Shown piece by piece: positions 14,173-23,362 of a DNA stretch of 64,000 nucleotides. The stretch covers positions 681,947-745,946 of the forward strand of contig MKTZ01000009.1 of the NCBI GenBank assembly GCA_001898505.1, written 5' to 3'. The DNA comes from Sphingobacteriales bacterium 50-39 (lineage in GTDB: Bacteria; Bacteroidota; Bacteroidia; Chitinophagales; Chitinophagaceae). How positions within the stretch are numbered: position 1 is the first letter of the stretch; each line of letters opens with the position of its first letter. The notes under the pieces were generated by a model. The model did not search any database and was not told the origin of the DNA. It saw only the letters and a list, made by a program, of their open reading frames with translations. The translations under genes were made by a program, and so were the position numbers.

Positions 14173-17169
14173 CTATACCTGCAGGGTGATGGTCGTTCCC
14201 AATTGTGGGCCGGACTCGATCTTCAGCTTCCATCCGTGGTCACGGGCTCTCTCGCGCATGTTCCGGAGACCATTGCTTGTGCGGCCGGCTCCCGTGTCAA
14301 ATCCGGAACCATTGTCGGCGATGGTCATGATCAGGGTATTGGGCGCCGAGGCGAAACGGATAAAGGCTTGTGTAGCATTGGAATGTTTGGCCATATTGTT
14401 GATGCTCTCTTTAAAGATAAGATAAACATCCCGGCGTTGTTTCATAGACAGCTTGATAGCCTCAACTTCAGCCGGTATCTCCGCATGCAGCTCGATCTTA
14501 TCGGCTTCCAGCAGCCGGGTGGCATAATGCAGCATGCGTGGCAGGGCATCCCCCAGCGTGTCGATGGCCGGATCGATGCTCCATATGATGTCCCGCATGG
14601 CTTCGGATACTGTCTGGCTGTCCTCGTAAATGCTTTCCAGCAACTGCCTGACGGCCTTTTCATTGTGCAGCTGTTGTTTTGCCCGCAGGCTGCTAAGGCT
14701 GATATTGGTGAGATTGGCGCCCACCTCGTCATGGAGATTCCTGGATATCTCGCTGCGTATCTGAAGGGTACGGTTCAGCTGCTTTTGACGATAACTGTAG
14801 AGTATGCAGACCAGTCCTGCCACGGCGCCCAATAGCAATGCATAAAATACAAAAGTATGGGAGAAGGGAGTAGGTATCCGGAAGCTCACGCTGGCTGTTT
14901 GTCCAAAGAGCTCGCCGCCAGCCCCGGCAGCATGTACCATGAATGTATATCTGCCCGGCTCCAGGTGACTGAAATTGATCTGGCGTTGATGTCCTGCCAT
15001 GGTCCAGCCTGTGTCTGCTCCCTGCAGCCGGTAGGCATAACAGGTACCGGGACCATCCGTAAGATCGATGGCCGCGTATTGTACGGTGACATTGTTGCCA
15101 TCAGCCTTCAGATCTGTGATCAGAGTCCTGGGTGGCATTGTCGAAGGACATATCAGGTGTGGGGAAAAATAAAACAAACTACCATTCCCGCCGGAATAGA
15201 GACGCCCGTTGCGGATGTCGAAATAAAATTCGGCAGTAGGATAGGTAACGGGTAGTCCGTCTTTGGTGGAAAAATTCACAAAGCTCTCCGTTGACAGATA
15301 AAAGCAGGCGAGCCCTCCTTCCGTCACCAGCCAGAGCTTGCCATGGTGGTCGTTATAGATGCTGCTGATATGGCTGTTGGCCAATCCCTTTTCATGTCCA
15401 TACAGGACAGCCAGCCTTTTGGTACGATCGTACCGAACCAATCCGCTGGTGATGGAACCCAGCCAGAGAATGGAATCGTTGTCGCAGTAGATGCTGCTCA
15501 GATCGCCCGGCTGTTCCCCGGGGGTGACGGGCAGGCTCACGACCTGAAAGCTGTCCGTTTTACGGCTCCAATGGACGAGTTTCCCGCTGGCATCGCTGAC
15601 GAACCAAAGACCGTCCTGTCCATCATTGGATATATGTGTAGGATATCGTAGCGGGTAGGCATTCGGATCATTGCCGGGATAATAGCGGAAGCGTCTTTGC
15701 CGGATGTCCCAGCGGCAAAGTCCCCGTCCCTTGCCCAACCCCATCCATATATAACCATAGCCGTCATAGAATTGCGTAGTGATGGCCACAGAATCCAGCG
15801 CCGGAGGCTTGTCCGGGCTCATAGGCAGCCGGCCGCATTTTTTTCTCCGGAGGCTGTACCAGAACAATCCGGTCTGTGTTCCCACCCAGAGCGTGTCTTC
15901 ATCTATCTGCCGGATATTCCAAACGAAATTGGCCCAGGTATCGTCTCCCGTATGAGTAAGAAAGTATTGCCGTATGCTGTCAGATCGAAGATCTTTTTCA
16001 AAAAAGCCATTGCCATACGTGCCTATCCAAAGATGACTGTCCCACTGGCAGATAGTAGTGGCCTCATAACGGGCCGGCTGGCCCGTGGTCCTGTCGATAA
16101 GCGTCTCGCCGTTGAAATGTTGACGGGAAGGGGATATTTTTTGCAGTCCCTCCCGGGTCGTAGCCAGCCACCAGTTGCCCTGTGCATCTCTCATTGCTGT
16201 ATTGTATTCGCTGGTTGGGAAAAGCAGAGGTGTTGTGGAGTAGAAATAAGGCCTGCCTTTCCGCCAATCGATGTGGATGATGATCATCCCAAAGTTGTGC
16301 AGCAACAGAAGCATGCGCGACGAGTCCAGCACCGTCACTGTCTGCGACCAGGAGATATGCGGGTATTTATTATAAGGGAAGGACCAGTTGGTAAGACAAT
16401 GACCCTGTTCGTCGAGGAGCTGCAGACTGTCGGTGTGGGGGCAGATATAGAACAGGTATTTTTGATACACCGAGAACAGACGGGCTTCCGGGGAGAGAGC
16501 GTCGTCCTTTAAAAAGAACGGGACTCCCGACAGATCATCCTTTTTATGATCGTACAGACGCCAGCCATCGTACAGATGCAGCCAAACATCGCCATTGGAC
16601 AGGGGAAGGATCTTATCGGCATAGTGTATACGCTGCCGGCTGGCGTCTGCTCCCGTAAAAGGAGAGAAAAAGGTCTTCTTCAGATGATGCTGCTGATCGA
16701 AAAGAAAAATACAGTTCTGCGAAGCCGCCCAGCAATTGCCAAAGACATCTGTCTCCAGCCGGAGAATGTTATTGTTGTATTCATCCATAGGGGTATTCAG
16801 CCGGTGATAGAATTGTTGGAAAGCGCCGGTACGGGCATCATAAAAGGCCAGACCGGATGCGGTGCCGATAGCCAGGTCTCCTCCGGGCAGCTTTTTCAGA
16901 CAGTACACATAGTTGTGTGGTATGGAATTGGGCTGTGCATGATGAAAGTACTGTGTCACTTCCGTGCCGTCGTATCTGTTGAGACCGTCGGAAGTAGCGA
17001 TCCAAAGGAATCCGTTGTCGTCTTGCGCCAGGTCGTTGATATTATTGCTGCTGAGCCCTTCGTTCATGGTCAGCTTTTCAATAAAATGAGGTATTTCCTG
17101 CGCGTTGGCGGACGTATGAATGGCTAGGGGGACTAGACAATAAAGCAGTATTAAATACCTATCTACCAT
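14173..17169 (-). CDS. Propeller-type sensor histidine kinase (HisKA_3)
   Basis: The 998-aa protein has a signal peptide (cleavage near ANAQ, residue 24). A large periplasmic two-component-regulator propeller follows (recurrent 'FLWIATSDGLNRYDG', 'LWIGTYGNGFFE', 'LWVGTQTGLFWY' blades), then a Y_Y_Y domain (about 690-760) and one membrane helix (about 770-792). The cytoplasmic HisKA_3 dimerisation region has phospho-His at 813 (NLHDEVGANL), and the HATPase domain has N-box 'ESINNMAKH' and G-box 'DNGSGFD'. Such kinases usually sense extracellular ligands, often glycans, though the ligand here is unknown. The stop-to-start gap to the regulator is 47 bp. Confidence 0.95.
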   Translation of the reverse strand: MVDRYLILLYCLVPLAIHTSANAQEIPHFIEKLTMNEGLSSNNINDLAQDDNGFLWIATSDGLNRYDGTEVTQYFHHAQPNSIPHNYVYCLKKLPGGDLAIGTASGLAFYDARTGAFQQFYHRLNTPMDEYNNNILRLETDVFGNCWAASQNCIFLFDQQHHLKKTFFSPFTGADASRQRIHYADKILPLSNGDVWLHLYDGWRLYDHKKDDLSGVPFFLKDDALSPEARLFSVYQKYLFYICPHTDSLQLLDEQGHCLTNWSFPYNKYPHISWSQTVTVLDSSRMLLLLHNFGMIIIHIDWRKGRPYFYSTTPLLFPTSEYNTAMRDAQGNWWLATTREGLQKISPSRQHFNGETLIDRTTGQPARYEATTICQWDSHLWIGTYGNGFFEKDLRSDSIRQYFLTHTGDDTWANFVWNIRQIDEDTLWVGTQTGLFWYSLRRKKCGRLPMSPDKPPALDSVAITTQFYDGYGYIWMGLGKGRGLCRWDIRQRRFRYYPGNDPNAYPLRYPTHISNDGQDGLWFVSDASGKLVHWSRKTDSFQVVSLPVTPGEQPGDLSSIYCDNDSILWLGSITSGLVRYDRTKRLAVLYGHEKGLANSHISSIYNDHHGKLWLVTEGGLACFYLSTESFVNFSTKDGLPVTYPTAEFYFDIRNGRLYSGGNGSLFYFSPHLICPSTMPPRTLITDLKADGNNVTVQYAAIDLTDGPGTCYAYRLQGADTGWTMAGHQRQINFSHLEPGRYTFMVHAAGAGGELFGQTASVSFRIPTPFSHTFVFYALLLGAVAGLVCILYSYRQKQLNRTLQIRSEISRNLHDEVGANLTNISLSSLRAKQQLHNEKAVRQLLESIYEDSQTVSEAMRDIIWSIDPAIDTLGDALPRMLHYATRLLEADKIELHAEIPAEVEAIKLSMKQRRDVYLIFKESINNMAKHSNATQAFIRFASAPNTLIMTIADNGSGFDTGAGRTSNGLRNMRERARDHGWKLKIESGPQLGTTITLQV

Positions 17170-17249
17170 TGGCTTATATAATAAATAAATGCCCGAATTG
17201 TAGCGAAGGTCTGCCAGTGCAAATTAGAAAATTGCCATAGATTTACAAA

Positions 17250-18152
17250 ATGAAGCATATCTGTCTTTTCATTGCCTGTCTGGCCTTTTTCAGCCTGGTA
17301 CAGGCTCAATCCCCCTTCTTCGATCGCGACTCCATTATTGTCCCGGGCGATACTCTCCGACGGATCTCCAACCAGTTCAGCTTTACGGAAGGGGCTGCTA
17401 CAGACCGTAAAGGGAATGTTTTTTTTACGGATCAGCCGAATAACAGGATCTGGGAGTATGATGTCAACGGCCATCTCTCGCTGTTCCTGGATAGTTCCGG
17501 ACGCAGCAATGGTATGTATTTCGATAAAAAGGGCAACCTGGTGACCTGTGCCGACGAGCAGGATCAACTGTGGTCCATTACCCCTGATAAGAAGGTCACC
17601 ATTCTGCTAAAAGACTTTGGAGGGCTTCGGCTCAACGGGCCCAACGACCTTTGGATCGATGACAAAGGAGGTATCTATTTCACCGACCCGTATTATCAAC
17701 GTCCTTACTGGACCCGGACCAAATCAGATTTGGACGGGATGAAGGTATATTATCTGCCGAAGGGAAAGGATCAGCCTGTCGTCGTAGCCGCTGACCTGGT
17801 GAGGCCGAATGGTATCGTTGGAACGCCTGACGGTAAATTCCTTTATGTGGCGGATATACAGGATGGGAAAACATATAAATACCACATCAACAAGGATGGA
17901 TCATTGACGGACAGACAATTCTTCGCCGGAATGGGATCCGATGGCATCACCCTGGACCGGCGGGGCAATCTTTATCTGACGGGAGATGGCGTTACGGTAT
18001 TCAATCCTGCCGGAGAGAAGATAGCACATATCCCTGTGCCTGCGAAGTGGACGGCGAATCTGTGTTTTGGAGGGAAAGATAAAAAGGACCTTTTTATCAC
18101 GGCCTCGGAATCCATTTTTATACTGCGGATGAGGGTGAAGGGGGTGGAGTAG
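17250..18152 (+). CDS. Secreted SMP-30/gluconolactonase-family lactonase
   Basis: The 300-aa protein has a signal peptide (cleaved near VQAQ, residue 20). The SMP-30 six-bladed propeller is recognised by 'FTEGAATDRKGNVFFTDQPNNR', seen in two halves, the metal-binding 'LNGPNDLWIDDKGGIYFTDP' and 'RPNGIVGTPDGKFLYVAD'. The family hydrolyses sugar lactones such as gluconolactone with a divalent metal. It is divergent from the sensor kinase and only 80 bp separates the two starts, so a shared control region is possible. Confidence 0.88.
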   Translation: MKHICLFIACLAFFSLVQAQSPFFDRDSIIVPGDTLRRISNQFSFTEGAATDRKGNVFFTDQPNNRIWEYDVNGHLSLFLDSSGRSNGMYFDKKGNLVTCADEQDQLWSITPDKKVTILLKDFGGLRLNGPNDLWIDDKGGIYFTDPYYQRPYWTRTKSDLDGMKVYYLPKGKDQPVVVAADLVRPNGIVGTPDGKFLYVADIQDGKTYKYHINKDGSLTDRQFFAGMGSDGITLDRRGNLYLTGDGVTVFNPAGEKIAHIPVPAKWTANLCFGGKDKKDLFITASESIFILRMRVKGVE

Positions 18153-18154
18153 GA

Positions 18155-18226
18155 GTGGCTGTAAGACTGTATCGTATCTGCGGCCAGGTCATCATTTCCA
18201 TCGTCTACCAGCAGGATATTTTTCAT
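18155..18226 (-). pseudogene. Remnant of a response-regulator N-terminus
   Basis: On the minus strand an ATG at 18226 reads MKNILLVDDGNDDLAADTI, the start of a receiver domain (beta-1 strand plus acidic pocket). After about 20 residues it merges into sequence antisense to the SMP-30 gene with no receiver features. It could be a relic of a deleted gene or a chance match. Confidence 0.3.
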
Positions 18227-18329
18227 GAGTTCGGTGTAAAAATTTACCTTAAACGTTCATACAAGGGAGAATGGAGCTATTTTACATAGTTTTATCCCTT
18301 ATTACCCATAATACAATCTCCACCAGACA

Positions 18330-20825
18330 ATGGATAGTCGCAGAGAATTTATCAAAAAGGCGGCCATGATTGCAGGGGCCACCGGACTCGCAGGTGTCCT
18401 GCCCGCCAGCATACAAAAAGCGCTTGCCATCGACCCTCCCACCGGCTCCACCTGGCTGGACGCCGAGCATGTGGTGATCCTCATGCAGGAGAACAGGAGC
18501 TTCGACCATTGTTATGGCATGTTGCGGGGGGTGCGGGGTTATCGTGACCCTCGCGCCGTCCAGCTGCCGGATGGGAATCCCGTATGGCTGCAAACCAACG
18601 CTGCAGGGGAGACATATACGCCTTTCCGGCTGGACATAAAAGATACCAAGGCCACCTGGATGGGCTCTCTGCCTCATTCCTGGTCCAATCAGATCGATGC
18701 CCGCAATGATGGCAAGCATGACAAATGGCTGGACGCCAAACCTTCCGGCAACGCAGAATACGCCCATATGCCATTGACCATGGGGTATTACGATCGGAGA
18801 GATATCCCTTTTTATTATGCCCTGGCGGATGCTTTCACTGTATGTGATCAAAACTTTTGTTCCTCTCTCACAGGAACTACACCCAACAGGCTATATCTAT
18901 GGACAGGCACCATTCGCGACGAACAAAATGCACAGTCGCGGGCCCGTGTCCGCAACCAGGATACGGATTATGGAGTGGAAGCATCCTGGACCACCTTCCC
19001 CGAGAGACTGGAAGACCATGGCATCGACTGGAGAGTATACCAGAATGAGCTCAGCATACATCCCGAGTTCAAGGGAGAGGAAGAGGACTGGCTTGCGAAC
19101 TTTACGGATAATCCACTGGAGTGGTTTACCCAATACAATGTCCGCTTTTCCCGCGCGTATATGCCCTTCATCCCCGTCCTGAGAAAGAAAGTGAGCCGGG
19201 AGATCGACGAGTTGCAGCTAAAAGTAAATGCATCGCCTTCAGATGCCGCCTTGAACAAGCAGCTGGAAGAAAAGAAGGCCGCCTTGAAGAAATTGGAAGA
19301 CGAATACAAAAACATCAGGGGTGATATCTTCGACAGGATGCCGCCCAGACAGCAGTCGCTGCACAACAGAGCGTTCACTCGTAACAGTGAGGACCCGTAT
19401 TTTCATAATCTGACCACCTTGCATTACGAGGACGGTGAGATGCAGGTGCCCAAAGGCGATGTGCTGCATCAGTTCAGACAGGATGTGCGGGATGGCAAGC
19501 TCCCCGCCGTGTCCTGGCTGGTGGCTCCTTCCAATTTTTCGGATCATCCGGGCAGCCCCTGGTATGGGGCCTGGTATGTCTCGGAAGTGCTGGATATACT
19601 CACGCACAATCCCGATGTCTGGAAGAAGACCATCTTTGTACTTTGTTATGACGAGAATGACGGGTACTTCGACCATGTGCCGCCCTTTACGGCGCCTGAC
19701 CCTGCCCGTCAGGAGACAGGCCTGGTGTCGAAGAACATCGATACAGGAGTGGAATGGGTAACGAAGGAGCAGGACCTGCAACATGCTCCGGAGAACGAGG
19801 CCCGGAGCGGCCCCATCGGCCTTGGATTCAGGGTCCCGCTTGTGATAGCCAGTCCCTGGAGCAGAGGGGGATACGTCAACTCTCAGGTATATGATCATAC
19901 TTCCATCATACAGCTCGTGGAAAGGCTCCTTAGTCATAAGACAGGTAAGAAGATAGTGGAGTCGAATATTTCCGCGTGGAGGAGGGCCGTATGCGGCGAC
20001 CTTAGCTCCGCCTTCCGTCCTTATAATGGAGAAAGGATACCTGCACCCAAGCCCGTGGTAAAGAACCAGCAGCTGGAGAGCATACACAGGGCGAGGAACC
20101 GGAATCTGCCCGGAGGATACAAGCAGCTGACAAAAGAAGATATCGGGCAGGTGCGGCGTGATCCTGCCACCTCCCATCTCCTGCCGGAACAGGAAAAGGG
20201 CACGCGTCCATCCTGTGCGCTGCCTTATGAGCTTTATGCTGAGCTGGACCCCAGCGAGCAGGGGAATGGGCTTAGCCTTAGCCTGCGTGTGGATCGGCTG
20301 GTATTCGGGGATGCCTCCGCGGGAAGTCCCTTTCTCGTCTGCATACATGGTAAGCAGTATGCTGTACGTAACTATGCTGTTGCAGCCGGTGATCAGCTGA
20401 ACGATCTCTTCCCCCAGACCCTCTTCGAGGACGGGAAATATGATATACGGGTGCATGGTCCCAATGGATTCTATAGGACCTTTGTTGGAAATAAGGTCCC
20501 GCCGATGGTCTTTAACATGGATTATGAATTTGGTCCGGATGAGAAACCTACCGGGCGGCTCCTTTTACGCGTGATAAACACGGATGGCTCCAGGGGTTAT
20601 AAGATCCAGGTAAAGGATAACTCTTACGGAACCAAGACATTGATACGTCCGATAGGGGCGGGTGGTTCGGATGACGGCAGCCCTTCCATTCTACTGGGTA
20701 CAAAGACCCAGTCCGGGTGGTACGACTACAGCATACTGATAGAAGGTGTGGACGGCTTTGAGAAGCGATATGCAGGCCGGGTGGAGACTGGCAAGGATTC
20801 TATCAGCGATCCGGCGATGGGTTAA
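18330..20825 (+). CDS. Phosphocholine-type phospholipase C with Tat leader
   Basis: The 831-aa protein begins with a twin-arginine leader (MDSRREFIKKAAMIAGATG). The alkaline-phosphatase-fold catalytic domain carries 'EHVVILMQENRSFDHCYGML' near residues 49-68, 'CSSLTGTTPNRLYLWTGT' with the catalytic-site Thr region, and 'CYDENDGYFDHVPPF'. Two bacterial phospholipase C C-terminal domains follow (from about 620). The family cleaves phosphatidylcholine or sphingomyelin to release phosphocholine outside the cytoplasm, and related members act as acid phosphatases. The extended insert at about 285-330 is a charged coiled-coil-like helix. A phosphate-scavenging role is likely. Confidence 0.92.
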   Translation: MDSRREFIKKAAMIAGATGLAGVLPASIQKALAIDPPTGSTWLDAEHVVILMQENRSFDHCYGMLRGVRGYRDPRAVQLPDGNPVWLQTNAAGETYTPFRLDIKDTKATWMGSLPHSWSNQIDARNDGKHDKWLDAKPSGNAEYAHMPLTMGYYDRRDIPFYYALADAFTVCDQNFCSSLTGTTPNRLYLWTGTIRDEQNAQSRARVRNQDTDYGVEASWTTFPERLEDHGIDWRVYQNELSIHPEFKGEEEDWLANFTDNPLEWFTQYNVRFSRAYMPFIPVLRKKVSREIDELQLKVNASPSDAALNKQLEEKKAALKKLEDEYKNIRGDIFDRMPPRQQSLHNRAFTRNSEDPYFHNLTTLHYEDGEMQVPKGDVLHQFRQDVRDGKLPAVSWLVAPSNFSDHPGSPWYGAWYVSEVLDILTHNPDVWKKTIFVLCYDENDGYFDHVPPFTAPDPARQETGLVSKNIDTGVEWVTKEQDLQHAPENEARSGPIGLGFRVPLVIASPWSRGGYVNSQVYDHTSIIQLVERLLSHKTGKKIVESNISAWRRAVCGDLSSAFRPYNGERIPAPKPVVKNQQLESIHRARNRNLPGGYKQLTKEDIGQVRRDPATSHLLPEQEKGTRPSCALPYELYAELDPSEQGNGLSLSLRVDRLVFGDASAGSPFLVCIHGKQYAVRNYAVAAGDQLNDLFPQTLFEDGKYDIRVHGPNGFYRTFVGNKVPPMVFNMDYEFGPDEKPTGRLLLRVINTDGSRGYKIQVKDNSYGTKTLIRPIGAGGSDDGSPSILLGTKTQSGWYDYSILIEGVDGFEKRYAGRVETGKDSISDPAMG

Positions 20826-20909
20826 TATCCGGCAATATCGGGTTAATTATTGCACAGTACAGCGGATGTTTTTGACTATACCTTATATTCGCAAGAATCA
20901 AACAGTTAT

Positions 20910-22451
20910 ATGAGAAAACACTTTTCACTGCTTTTTTTAATCACCATCGTACTGGGTAACACCTACGGACAAAGGGGCAATCGCAATGCAGCGCCTGCTC
21001 CTCCTACTCCGCCCGTGGAGAAGCTCCCCCAGGGCAGCAGGACCCTGAACATCGACTCGGCTGTTACTACTCATTGGGAAGTTACTATCAAAGGACAACG
21101 TATCCCTTACGACGCCACAGCAGGCGCTATGCCTGTATGGGATGAGGAAGGTAAACCCGTCGCCGGCGTTTTTTATACGTATTATGAGCGGACGGATATC
21201 AAGGACAAGACTACCCGTCCCCTTGTGATCTCTTTTAATGGCGGCCCCGGCACTCCTTCCGTTTGGATGGAGATAGGCTATACGGGTCCCCGCCGGCTGA
21301 ACATCGATGACGAAGGTTTCCCCATCCAGCCTTATGGCGTAAAAGAGAATGATCATTCCATCCTGGATGTGGCTGATATTGTTTACCTGGATCCGGTGAA
21401 CACAGGTTTCTCAAGGGCTGTAAGCAAGGACATCCCTACATCCCGTTTCTTCGGAGTGAATGAAGATATCAAGTACCTGGCGCAATGGATCGCCACCTTC
21501 GTGTCCCGCAAGGGCCGCTGGGCCTCGCCTAAATTCCTCATCGGCGAAAGCTACGGCACTACCCGTGCCTCGGGTCTTGCCCTGGAGCTGCAGGAGGCGC
21601 AGTGGATGTACCTGAATGGCGTCGTACTCGTGTCCCCCACCGAACTGGGCATCGAGCGGAGCGAGTTTGTAAAAGCTTCCCTGCGCGTGCCTTACTATGC
21701 TGCCACGGCATGGTATCACAAAGCGCTGCCGGCCGACCTGCAGCAAAAGGATCTTACGGATGTATTGCCCGAGGTGGAGAAATTTACCATCAACGAGCTG
21801 ATACCTGCCCTCGCAAATGGTGGTTTCCTGGATGAAGGGAAGAAGAAGGAGCTGGCGACAAAGATGTCCCGCTATACGGGGCTGTCCGATAAATTCATCT
21901 TACAGTGCAATCTCATCATACCTTCCGGCTATTTCTGGAAGGAGCTGTTGCGGGACAAAGGTTTCACCGTGGGCAGGCTGGATTCCCGGTACCGTGGCAT
22001 CGACGCGCAGGATGCGGGTGACGGTCCCGATTACAACGCAGAGTTAAATTCCTGGAATCATGCATTTATGCCGGCGATGAATGTGTATCTTCGCCAAGAT
22101 CTGAATTATCGGACGGACCTGCAGTATTATCTCTTCGGTCCCGTACATCCCTGGAACAATCAGAATGATCATACAGGGGAGAATTTGCGTCAGGCTATTG
22201 CCGAGAATCCCTTTATGCATCTGCTGATCCAGTCAGGATATTATGATGGCGCCTGTGATTATTTCAATGCCAAATACAGCCTTTGGCAACTTGATCCCAG
22301 CGGCAAGCTAAAGGACCGGCTTCATTGGGAGGGCTATCGCAGCGGGCATATGATGTACCTGCGCAAGCCTGATCTGGCAGAGGCTACGGATAATCTCAGG
22401 AAGTTTATCAAGGAGGCCCTGCCAAAACCCGGACAGCCGGCCAGGTATTAG
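20910..22451 (+). CDS. Secreted S10 serine carboxypeptidase
   Basis: The ATG at 20910 gives MRKHFSLLFLITIVLGNTYG, a good signal peptide; an upstream in-frame ATG at 20850 would destroy it. The 513-aa protein has the S10 'FNGGPGTPSVW' oxyanion segment, catalytic Ser214 in GESYGTTRAS, Asp in 'DGACDYFNAKY' and His in 'RSGHMMYL'. A Pro/Ala-rich linker follows the leader. S10 enzymes remove C-terminal residues at acidic pH in the periplasm. It is transcribed alone, ends in a hairpin, and lies 84 bp after the phospholipase gene. Confidence 0.92.
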   Translation: MRKHFSLLFLITIVLGNTYGQRGNRNAAPAPPTPPVEKLPQGSRTLNIDSAVTTHWEVTIKGQRIPYDATAGAMPVWDEEGKPVAGVFYTYYERTDIKDKTTRPLVISFNGGPGTPSVWMEIGYTGPRRLNIDDEGFPIQPYGVKENDHSILDVADIVYLDPVNTGFSRAVSKDIPTSRFFGVNEDIKYLAQWIATFVSRKGRWASPKFLIGESYGTTRASGLALELQEAQWMYLNGVVLVSPTELGIERSEFVKASLRVPYYAATAWYHKALPADLQQKDLTDVLPEVEKFTINELIPALANGGFLDEGKKKELATKMSRYTGLSDKFILQCNLIIPSGYFWKELLRDKGFTVGRLDSRYRGIDAQDAGDGPDYNAELNSWNHAFMPAMNVYLRQDLNYRTDLQYYLFGPVHPWNNQNDHTGENLRQAIAENPFMHLLIQSGYYDGACDYFNAKYSLWQLDPSGKLKDRLHWEGYRSGHMMYLRKPDLAEATDNLRKFIKEALPKPGQPARY

Positions 22452-22484
22452 TCATTGGTTACACTACACATAAATGTTCAATGC

Positions 22485-22506
22485 GGGGCGCCTTTCCAGG
22501 CGCCTC
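22485..22506. terminator. Bidirectional terminator
   Basis: An 8-bp stem GGGGCGCC / GGCGCCTC (one G-U pair) with a 6-nt loop lies between the convergent peptidase and TetR genes, followed by GTTATTT on the plus side. The TetR stop is 2 bp away. Confidence 0.75.
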
Positions 22507-22507
22507 G

Positions 22508-23119
22508 TTATTTAACCGTAGCGGGCAGGTTCAATAAATTGATGGCTCTTTGCTTGTACTGCGCCAGTTTGGTTAGATATTCCTCCTTATTGTCCGTCAG
22601 ACTGAGATAATAATAGGCGCCATCTGCAATAATAAAAATAATATCCGCCGTCGCCGACGGATCTTTCACCTCCAACACCCCCTCCTCCACACAGCGAACG
22701 ATCAGCTCTTCCAATCTCTTTCGTAACGTGTCGAGCAGCAATTTATATTTCCGCATGATGATATTGTTCCGGAAAGACAGCGCATAACAGCTGTAGGAAA
22801 CGCCATCGTCGAACAACGTATTCCATTTATGTGAAAATATATTATCTATCGCTCTCAAAAGATTAGACAAAGAGTCGTCTTTTTCCACCGCAGCCGGCAC
22901 CTGGAAGATCAACAGGTATTTATCCAATATATGCTCTACCAGCGCATATATCAAATGCTCCTTTGTTGCAAAATAATGTATGATCAGCCCCGGGGTGATG
23001 CCGATGAGCTCCGCTGTTTTCGCAAAAGTGGCATTTTCCAGCCCTTCCTTCTTGGCCAGTTTATAAAAGGCTTTTACAATCTCTTTTTGCCGCGGCTCTT
23101 TCAGGCTATTTCTACCCAT
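22508..23119 (-). CDS. TetR/AcrR-family transcriptional regulator
   Basis: The 203-aa protein has an N-terminal TetR helix-turn-helix (about 10-56) ending 'TPGLIIHYFATKEHLIYALVEHIL', followed by a helical ligand-binding domain. It is divergent from the SusC gene, separated by 243 bp holding a TetR-like palindrome, so it probably represses itself and that uptake operon. The inducer is unknown and cannot be read from the variable C-terminal domain. Confidence 0.93.
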   Translation of the reverse strand: MGRNSLKEPRQKEIVKAFYKLAKKEGLENATFAKTAELIGITPGLIIHYFATKEHLIYALVEHILDKYLLIFQVPAAVEKDDSLSNLLRAIDNIFSHKWNTLFDDGVSYSCYALSFRNNIIMRKYKLLLDTLRKRLEELIVRCVEEGVLEVKDPSATADIIFIIADGAYYYLSLTDNKEEYLTKLAQYKQRAINLLNLPATVK

Positions 23120-23231
23120 GGGCTACTCTTTGAAGCTCTTTAATACATTTTTAATTTGTAAAGTTTCAAAAATAAGGAAAAGTTATGTACCCCACCCCCA
23201 TTTCTCAAATCCAAAAAATAAAATATATATT

Positions 23232-23251
23232 GATTGACTAGTCATTCAATC
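23232..23251. promoter_or_regulatory. Putative TetR operator between the regulator and the Sus-type operon
   Basis: The perfect 10-bp palindrome TGACTAGTCA (23235-23244) lies inside a larger repeat GATTGA (23232-23237) / TCAATC (23246-23251). It resembles TetR/AcrR sites and lies 35 bp upstream of a TAnnTTTG element at 23286-23293. Confidence 0.5.
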
Positions 23252-23285
23252 TATTTAATAATTCCTTAATTTAGGTTAACAAAGA

Positions 23286-23310
23286 TATGTTTGAACAGGT
23301 CCTAGTTTTG
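23286..23310 (+). promoter_or_regulatory. Two candidate -7 elements for the SusC operon
   Basis: TATGTTTG (23286-23293) and TAGTTTTG (23303-23310) both match TAnnTTTG. Neither has a convincing -33 TTTG at 19-21 nt, so the true start is uncertain. The leader to the ATG would be about 45-65 nt. Confidence 0.35.
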
Positions 23311-23362
23311 CGGCCGGAAGATTAGTTGCCTTTCGCACATTTTACACGCTTAAACATTCATT

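Noticed and set aside
19239..20456. 405-aa open frame antisense to the phospholipase gene
   Set aside because: No recognisable motif, and the plus-strand gene is complete and typical.
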